Assembly (NCBI GenBank): GCA_007126675.1
Contig: SLAU01000147.1
Coordinates: forward strand, 1-10,936
Direction: 5' to 3'
DNA length: 10,936 nt
Source: Balneolaceae bacterium
GTDB taxonomy: Bacteria > Bacteroidota > Rhodothermia > Balneolales > Balneolaceae
In this document: positions 6,035 to 10,936 of the stretch, one piece after another
Numbering within the stretch: the first letter of the stretch is position 1
Layout of the letters: each line of letters starts with the position of its first letter
Program-made: the position numbers and the translations under genes
The notes under the pieces: model-generated
Told to the model about the DNA's origin: nothing
Database searches by the model: none
Seen by the model: only the letters and a program-made list of their open reading frames with translations

Positions 6035-7408
6035 ATGAAGTATTTATCATATGCTGTTCCGGTTTTCATTGTAATTTTAATTTTCGGCGGTTGCAGTAAA
6101 ACTGAAGAGCCTGCTCTTCAGGAGGCTTACTTCAGCGGAAAAATTACAGTAGATCCCGAACTTGATGACAGCCAGGACTATAGTGGCATTGAGCTGCTCG
6201 CTGCCCTGCAGGATACCCAGGGAAATCCCGTCGATACAATTTATCATGCCATAACAGATACTTCCGGATTTTTTGAAGGAACAGCAAGGTTTGAAACGAG
6301 GCAAATTTACCCGGTTTTCATCTCACGCTACGGAAACTCACTCGGTGTGGTTAATATGATTTTTGCTGATGGAGATTCTGTTTATATGGAATCACAACTA
6401 CCCCATGCCGAGCGCACCACTTCGATAAGCTCGGCAGAGAATGATGCATATCAAACATTTGAAAGATTACAGCGAAATTTTAATCGCGTAGCACTTTTTA
6501 TTAACACGGGTGAAATGGAGCCTGAAAATATTGAAGAAGAACTACAGAAGTGGAGTGATCTGTACTGGGACTTGTATAAGCAAAAACAGGGCACGCTTGC
6601 ATCCAGAAATTCTGCATCATCTTCACTCACGCTGTTATATGGCTGGAACAATGAACTTTTTGAACAGCGGTTAAATGAGTTAATAGATGATAATCCTGAA
6701 ATACCGTCTGATGTAAGGCGGCTCGCTGTAAGATACCACACGGCAGAAAATGGAATTGAAGGAGCTGAACAATTTTTTGAAAAACTCTCAGATCTTGTGG
6801 ATAGCCCGCAGTACAGGATGTCAATTACAATGGATAAAATTGAACTCTATTTTGACAGTGTGCGTATAAACCGCGCAGAAGAGCTTCTTACTCAGTTTAA
6901 ACTGGATTACTCAGATAATGAACGGGCCATTGAATGGGCAAATAATGTTGAATATGACCTGAAAGTACTTTCACCCGGTCAGCCATTTCCACAGTTCGAA
7001 TTTGAGACTACAGACGGATCATTAATCACATCAGGTGAACTAAGTAATACTCCGTTTCTTCTGGAGTTTACCCGTTTTGATGATCCGCTTTACCAGGAAC
7101 AATACGAAAGAACCACGGCTATTTATCAGATTTATAATATGTTTGGACTGCGAATTGTAACTGTACCTTTATCCACTAGCCGTGTGGCTTTAGAGGCATT
7201 TTTTGAAGAACATCCGAAACTTTGGGATGTCGTTGAACCAGACAGTTTTGATCAGGACGAAATACTTGACAGATATAATGTGAACCGGATTCCAACACGT
7301 TTTTTAGTGAATGAAAGGGGTGAAATAATTCAACGCTATATTGGAACCCAATACGACGATATTGTACGCGGATTACAACAAATACTAACCGAACAGGAGG
7401 CAGAATAA
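6035..7408 (+). CDS. Lipoprotein with C-terminal TlpA/AhpC-TSA-like thioredoxin fold lacking the redox cysteines
   Basis: 457 residues. A hydrophobic N terminus ending FGGC gives a lipobox with Cys20, so the protein should be lipid-anchored in the envelope. Residues about 30-120 form a beta-rich domain like the DUF4369 module found ahead of TlpA-like domains in Bacteroidota. About 130-310 is helical and acidic. About 313-450 is thioredoxin-like: PGQPFPQFEFETTDGS opens it as in TlpA/ResA, and RIPTRFLVNERGEI (418-431) carries the conserved cis-proline (Pro420) and following strand. Where WCxxC should lie the sequence reads FTRFDDP (345-351), and Cys20 is the only cysteine in the protein. It therefore cannot do thiol-disulfide exchange; a binding or structural role is more likely. 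The gene starts 14 bases after gatB, and its stop overlaps the tpiA start by one base. Confidence 0.85.
   Translation: MKYLSYAVPVFIVILIFGGCSKTEEPALQEAYFSGKITVDPELDDSQDYSGIELLAALQDTQGNPVDTIYHAITDTSGFFEGTARFETRQIYPVFISRYGNSLGVVNMIFADGDSVYMESQLPHAERTTSISSAENDAYQTFERLQRNFNRVALFINTGEMEPENIEEELQKWSDLYWDLYKQKQGTLASRNSASSSLTLLYGWNNELFEQRLNELIDDNPEIPSDVRRLAVRYHTAENGIEGAEQFFEKLSDLVDSPQYRMSITMDKIELYFDSVRINRAEELLTQFKLDYSDNERAIEWANNVEYDLKVLSPGQPFPQFEFETTDGSLITSGELSNTPFLLEFTRFDDPLYQEQYERTTAIYQIYNMFGLRIVTVPLSTSRVALEAFFEEHPKLWDVVEPDSFDQDEILDRYNVNRIPTRFLVNERGEIIQRYIGTQYDDIVRGLQQILTEQEAE
7395..7400 (+). promoter_or_regulatory. Strong Shine-Dalgarno for tpiA inside the end of the lipoprotein gene
   Basis: AGGAGG lies seven bases before the tpiA ATG and within the last codons of the lipoprotein gene. 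It is the strongest ribosome binding site among the plus-strand genes here. It suggests tpiA is translated efficiently by direct initiation, not only by coupling to the gene before it. Confidence 0.75.
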
Positions 7409-8175
7409 TGAGAAAATACTTAATTGCAGGGAACTGGAAAATGAATGCAGGCCCCGCTGAAGGAAAACAAAAAGCAGAAGAACTGGCCAAAACATGGAGC
7501 GGAAAGAATTTGACAAATGAGGCACTGATTTGTCCGCCGTTTGTCACAATTTCTGCTGTACAGAGCCAATTTTCATCAACATCATTACTCACAGGAGCTC
7601 AGAATGTGTCAGATCAGGACGAGGGCGCATATACCGGCGAAGTAAGTATAAATATGCTTAAAGATGCAGGTTGCAGCCATGTTATCGTTGGCCATAGCGA
7701 ACGGCGCGAAATGTATGGAGAAGACAGTGCCTTAGTAGCTGCAAAAGCGAAAAAAGTTATTGATGCAAACCTTAAAGCGATCGTTTGTGTGGGTGAAAAG
7801 CTTGAAAGCCGAAAAGCCAACGAACAGGAAAATGTTGTAAGAAAACAACTTGATGCAGTTCTGGAAACAATTTCAGCTGGTGATGCCGATAAGATTGTGA
7901 TCGCTTATGAACCGGTTTGGGCTATCGGTACCGGAGAAACTGCAACACCGGATCAGGCCCAAAGTATGCATCAGTTCATAAGGGCAAGAGTAGAGGAGAA
8001 ATGGGGCAAGGACGCCGCAGATTCTATGCAAATACTTTACGGCGGAAGTATGAAGCCCGGTAATGCCGAGGAACTGCTTTCTCAACCCGATGTTGATGGT
8101 GGCCTGATTGGAGGTGCCAGCCTTGAGCCGGATAGTTTCTCTGAAATCATCGAAATTGCCGAAAATCTGTCCTGA
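7408..8175 (+). CDS. tpiA: Triosephosphate isomerase
   Basis: Interconverts dihydroxyacetone phosphate and glyceraldehyde 3-phosphate in glycolysis and gluconeogenesis, as a cytosolic TIM-barrel dimer. 255 residues is the normal length. All active-site elements are visible: AGNWKMN with Asn9 and Lys11, VGHSERR with His96, AYEPVWAIGTG with catalytic Glu168 and the mobile loop 6 that follows, then the phosphate-binding YGGS (211-214) and GGLIGGASL (231-239). The start is fixed by AGGAGG seven bases upstream and overlaps the lipoprotein stop (TAATG). The gene's own stop overlaps the purD start (TGATG). Nothing unusual is seen in the protein. Confidence 0.98.
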   Translation: MRKYLIAGNWKMNAGPAEGKQKAEELAKTWSGKNLTNEALICPPFVTISAVQSQFSSTSLLTGAQNVSDQDEGAYTGEVSINMLKDAGCSHVIVGHSERREMYGEDSALVAAKAKKVIDANLKAIVCVGEKLESRKANEQENVVRKQLDAVLETISAGDADKIVIAYEPVWAIGTGETATPDQAQSMHQFIRARVEEKWGKDAADSMQILYGGSMKPGNAEELLSQPDVDGGLIGGASLEPDSFSEIIEIAENLS

Positions 8176-9464
8176 TGGCTAAATCTTATTCGGTTCTGCT
8201 GATCGGCTCAGGAGGCAGAGAGCACACAATGGCCTGGAAGCTTGCTCAATCACCTCTATTGAATAAGCTGTATACAGCTCCGGGTAATCCGGGCACGGCC
8301 GAACACGGAAGCAATGTAGATCTGGACACAGATGATTTTGAAGCTGTTCGCAAATTTGTAGCTGATAACCAGGTTGATTTAGTGATCGTAGGGCCTGAAA
8401 AACCTTTGGTAAACGGCATTTCAGATTACCTGAAAAAGCACGATATCAAGGTTTTTGGTCCTGATAAAAAAGCAGCTTTACTTGAAGGTAGCAAAGAGTT
8501 TGCGAAAGACTTCATGAAAAGTTATAGAATACCTACAGCCGGTTATCAAACATTCACCTCCGATCAGTTTGATAAAGCTTATGAATACGTGTTGAAGCAA
8601 GACAGTTATCCGGCGGTTTTGAAAGCGGATGGACTGGCAGGCGGTAAAGGCGTATTTATTTGTAAAGATGCTGAAGAAGTAAAAGAAAGACTCGATCAGC
8701 TTTCATCCGATCCTGCACTAAGAAATGCAGCAGATAAACTGGTAATCGAGGAATTTATGGAAGGTGAAGAAGCCTCGGTGTTTGCAATTTCGGATGGAGA
8801 AAGCTATAAAATTATTGGTAATGCGCAGGATCATAAACGCATAGGAGAAGGGGATACCGGCTTAAATACCGGGGGAATGGGAGCTTACAGTCCTGCACCA
8901 TTGATGACTGAAGATCTGTTACTTGAAGCAGAGGAGAAAATCATCAGACCGGTAATTAACGGTATGAAAAGTGAAGGCACACCGTATAAAGGAATTTTAT
9001 ACGCAGGCTTGATGATCACAAAAACCGGCCCGAAAGTGGTTGAATTCAACTGCAGATTTGGTGATCCGGAATGCCAGGCAATATTACCCGCTTTAAAAAA
9101 TGATTTTCTGGAGCTTTGTATTGCTGTATGCGAGGGTAGACTACAGGAAATTGAACCCGAATTTGAACCAGGTTACAGAACCTGCGTGGTAATGGCAAGC
9201 GAGGGTTATCCTGAAAAATATGAAAAAGGCAAAATTATAACCGGTATTGAGAACGTTGACAATACCTGCCTTGTATTTCATGCAGGTACTGCAACCAAAG
9301 ATCAGAAACTGGTAACCAATGGCGGAAGGGTTCTGAATGTGGTAGGCCGCGGCAAAACTCTTGAGGATTCGATCAATCATGCGTATGATAACATTAAAAG
9401 AATTACCTTCCCGAATGCATATTATCGAAAAGATATCGGTCATAAAGGTCTTAAGAGGCTATAG
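8175..9464 (+). CDS. purD: Phosphoribosylamine-glycine ligase (GAR synthetase)
   Basis: Second step of de novo purine synthesis: joins 5-phosphoribosylamine and glycine using ATP to give GAR. The 429 residues cover a full ATP-grasp enzyme. Seen: N-terminal LLIGSGGREHTMAWKLAQS (8-26), VGPEKPL (72-78), the ATP-binding stretch VLKADGLAGGKGV (148-160), EEFMEGEEASVF (192-203), DHKRIGEGDTGLNTGGMGAYSPAP (219-242) and the metal-binding VVEFNCRFGDPECQ (288-301), followed by the C-terminal domain with ASEGYPEKYEKG (341-352). No Shine-Dalgarno precedes the ATG, which overlaps the tpiA stop by one base, so translation is probably coupled. The last ~50 bases are also the start of the next gene in another frame. 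Confidence 0.98.
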   Translation: MAKSYSVLLIGSGGREHTMAWKLAQSPLLNKLYTAPGNPGTAEHGSNVDLDTDDFEAVRKFVADNQVDLVIVGPEKPLVNGISDYLKKHDIKVFGPDKKAALLEGSKEFAKDFMKSYRIPTAGYQTFTSDQFDKAYEYVLKQDSYPAVLKADGLAGGKGVFICKDAEEVKERLDQLSSDPALRNAADKLVIEEFMEGEEASVFAISDGESYKIIGNAQDHKRIGEGDTGLNTGGMGAYSPAPLMTEDLLLEAEEKIIRPVINGMKSEGTPYKGILYAGLMITKTGPKVVEFNCRFGDPECQAILPALKNDFLELCIAVCEGRLQEIEPEFEPGYRTCVVMASEGYPEKYEKGKIITGIENVDNTCLVFHAGTATKDQKLVTNGGRVLNVVGRGKTLEDSINHAYDNIKRITFPNAYYRKDIGHKGLKRL

Positions 9465-10299
9465 CTTTTTATTTACTCTTGTTTTTGGGATTTTTCTTTT
9501 CACGAGAATGGATGCAGATGCCCGGCAGGCCGGATCATTAACGCCAATAGGCGGTTCATTTCAGAATGCGGTTTCGATTGATGTTACTCCGCGAGGTACT
9601 CTTTTTATCGTGGAAAAAAATCGCCACAGGTTTTTGGTATTAGATCAGGATGGCACAAGAATCGATTCTACAGGCAACCAGGGCAGAGGTAATTATCAAT
9701 TCGACAGGCCGCTGTCGGTTGATGCAACCAATGGGTTAAAAATCTACATAGCAGACCGCAACAATAACCGGGTTCAGATTTTCGACAGGCGCTATCAATT
9801 TCTTTCAACTATTTCTGCAGCCCAGATCCGATCAGTATCTGCATTCCGTCCCGAAAAAATTGTTGTAAACAGAATGGGAGAGCTATTTGTCTATAACTCA
9901 GAAAGGCATTTGATTCATAAGTTCGATTCAAACGGAAATTATGAAATGAGCTACGACCTTCGGTCTAATCTGATCGGGAGTGTGGATAAAATGACTGTTT
10001 CACAAAATCAGCTGCTGATTTTGGAAAAGCCCACCGGTACACTGCACAGGTACAATTTTGAAGGAATTTATGAATCCTTTTTGGGCGGATTCGCAAATCG
10101 CAATGCAGTCAGATATTTTAAGGGCTCAATGTGGGCGGTTGAACCCGACAGATTATTACGATTAAGCCGGACCGGAGAGATAACGGCTGAGTTTCGGTTT
10201 GATGGGAGTATTGAAGTTTCTGACTTTGTGATTTTCAGAAATAACGCCTACCTGCTTACCTCCGGCTCACTCTTTAAAATGGAACTTCCCGGGGTATGA
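9415..10299 (+). CDS. Exported NHL-type beta-propeller protein
   Basis: 294 residues from the chosen ATG. A basic N terminus followed by FLFTLVFGIFLF (18-29) and a small-residue site (DADARQA, 33-39) suggests a signal peptide, or an N-terminal anchor if uncleaved. The rest is a run of ~40-residue beta repeats. The clearest is RPLSVDATNGLKIYIADRNN continuing to RVQIFD (98-124), a classic NHL repeat; others begin near 49, 146, 188 and 232. Five to six blades would make one propeller. NHL propellers usually bind proteins or glycans, and none here has catalytic residues I can identify. The start is uncertain: ATGs at 9379 and 9385, or TTG at 9361, are possible, while the next ATG at 9508 would remove the signal. 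Any of the favoured starts lies inside purD. The stop overlaps the LuxE-like gene by four bases (ATGA), linking the two products. Confidence 0.8.
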   Translation: MHIIEKISVIKVLRGYSFLFTLVFGIFLFTRMDADARQAGSLTPIGGSFQNAVSIDVTPRGTLFIVEKNRHRFLVLDQDGTRIDSTGNQGRGNYQFDRPLSVDATNGLKIYIADRNNNRVQIFDRRYQFLSTISAAQIRSVSAFRPEKIVVNRMGELFVYNSERHLIHKFDSNGNYEMSYDLRSNLIGSVDKMTVSQNQLLILEKPTGTLHRYNFEGIYESFLGGFANRNAVRYFKGSMWAVEPDRLLRLSRTGEITAEFRFDGSIEVSDFVIFRNNAYLLTSGSLFKMELPGV

Positions 10300-10936
10300 T
10301 TACTTCAGCCGATCAAATATTTGATGACTCCATTCCATTTGATGAAAAACTGAATTTTGTTTACCAATACAAACGTTCAGAAAGCAATGTATACAATACG
10401 TTTGCTTCGCACTTCTTTCCTGATGATAAAATAACTCCGGATCCAGATGATATTCCCTTATTACCTGTGCGTGCATTTAAGGACACCAAATTGATTGCCG
10501 GAAATGGTGAACCGCAACTGACTTTCAGAAGCTCAGGGACGGGAGATATGATGCGCAGCAGCCATCATTTGCTCGATCCGGAACTCTATAAAAAATCGAT
10601 CAAAATTGGATTCAGTAACCATTTTGATTGCGAAAACTCAGTACTGCTCTGCTACACGCCCGGCTACAATGATAATCCGGAATCTTCTTTACTCTGGATG
10701 CTTAACTATCTGATTGATCTTTCGGGAGATGAGAGAAGCCGTTTCCTGGAGCTCAATCAGCCATTAGATCAAAAAGAATTGCAGGATATTACTGAATCAG
10801 GTAAACAGCCTATCCTGTTTGGAGCTGCATTCGGATTATTAGATCTTGCTGAAAATCATAAATATCAGTTACCTGAAAACTCAGTGATAATCGAAACCGG
10901 GGGAATGAAAACCCACAGGCGTGAAATCAGTAAAAA
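10296..10936 (+). CDS. LuxE-like acyl-protein synthetase family enzyme, 3' end missing
   Basis: The first 213 codons of a gene that runs off the right edge. The pattern fits the LuxE/PaaK branch of adenylate-forming enzymes (PF04443 type), which activate a fatty or other carboxylic acid as acyl-AMP and pass it to a thiol. Seen: IPLLPVRAFKD (53-63), the nucleotide-loop region FRSSGTGDMMRSSH (77-90), DPELYKKSI (94-102), SSLLWMLNYLIDLSG (130-144), PILFGAAFGLLDLAE (172-186) and IETGGMKTHRREIS (199-212). Family members commonly read SSGT-[TK]-G; here it is SSGTGD, a small departure. The acyl-accepting cysteine of true LuxE lies further on and is outside the window. No luxA, luxB, luxC or luxD gene lies in this window, so bioluminescence is not implied. 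The ATGA overlap with the propeller gene indicates translational coupling. The acyl substrate and acceptor are unknown. Confidence 0.85.
   Translation, partial: MITSADQIFDDSIPFDEKLNFVYQYKRSESNVYNTFASHFFPDDKITPDPDDIPLLPVRAFKDTKLIAGNGEPQLTFRSSGTGDMMRSSHHLLDPELYKKSIKIGFSNHFDCENSVLLCYTPGYNDNPESSLLWMLNYLIDLSGDERSRFLELNQPLDQKELQDITESGKQPILFGAAFGLLDLAENHKYQLPENSVIIETGGMKTHRREISK

Noticed and set aside
7176..7592. A 138-codon minus-strand open frame spanning the lipoprotein/tpiA junction
   Set aside because: It is antisense to conserved parts of both genes, including the tpiA AGNWKMN region, and shows no recognisable domain.
10296..10936. Bioluminescence (lux) operon
   Set aside because: Only a LuxE-family enzyme is present in the window; no luciferase subunit, reductase or transferase is seen, and this family is widespread in non-luminous bacteria.

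Overview
The window reads as chromosomal DNA from a bacterium of the Bacteroidota/Balneolota/Rhodothermota (FCB) assemblage. The main evidence is the secreted protein at 720-2540, whose C-terminal tail (QNYPNPFNPTT near residue 524, then an FDVMGRRV-like strand and a final G-K-M-hydrophobic end) is a textbook type A type IX secretion sorting domain. Supporting signs are moderate to low GC, few Shine-Dalgarno sequences, a possible Bacteroidota-type promoter (TAnnTTTG) and the style of the lipoprotein. Balneolaceae-like is my best guess; no rRNA gene is present to confirm it.

Layout. (1) 1-554, minus: thymidine kinase, cut by the left edge. (2) 555-719: divergent intergenic region with a palindrome. 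(3) 720-3583, plus: an exported endonuclease/exonuclease/phosphatase-family protein whose stop overlaps the start of an agmatine deiminase by one base. (4) 3586-3613: a hairpin shared by two convergent genes. (5) 3605-4369, minus: a small exported protein of unknown function built from two copies of one ~110-residue unit. (6) 4370-4568: divergent promoter region. (7) 4569 to the right edge, plus: a tightly packed six-gene run. It holds gatB, a TlpA-like lipoprotein with no redox cysteines, tpiA, purD, an exported NHL-type beta-propeller, and a LuxE-like acyl-protein synthetase cut by the right edge. After gatB (14-base gap) every junction overlaps, by 1, 1, about 50 and 4 bases.

How they fit together. 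tdk, gatB, tpiA and purD are housekeeping genes for dTMP salvage, Gln-tRNA(Gln)/Asn-tRNA(Asn) formation, glycolysis and purine synthesis. The less ordinary content is the envelope or secreted material wired into the same transcripts: the secreted nuclease coupled to a cytosolic polyamine enzyme, a cysteine-free thioredoxin-fold lipoprotein coupled to tpiA, and a beta-propeller coupled to an acyl-activating enzyme. I found no CRISPR array, tRNA, rRNA, insertion sequence, prophage or toxin-antitoxin pair. No stretch longer than 300 bases lacks a gene. I see no convincing whole new system; the best candidates for novelty are the propeller/LuxE-like pair at the right edge, the duplicated exported protein, and the altered cysteine sites in the thymidine kinase and the thioredoxin-fold lipoprotein.
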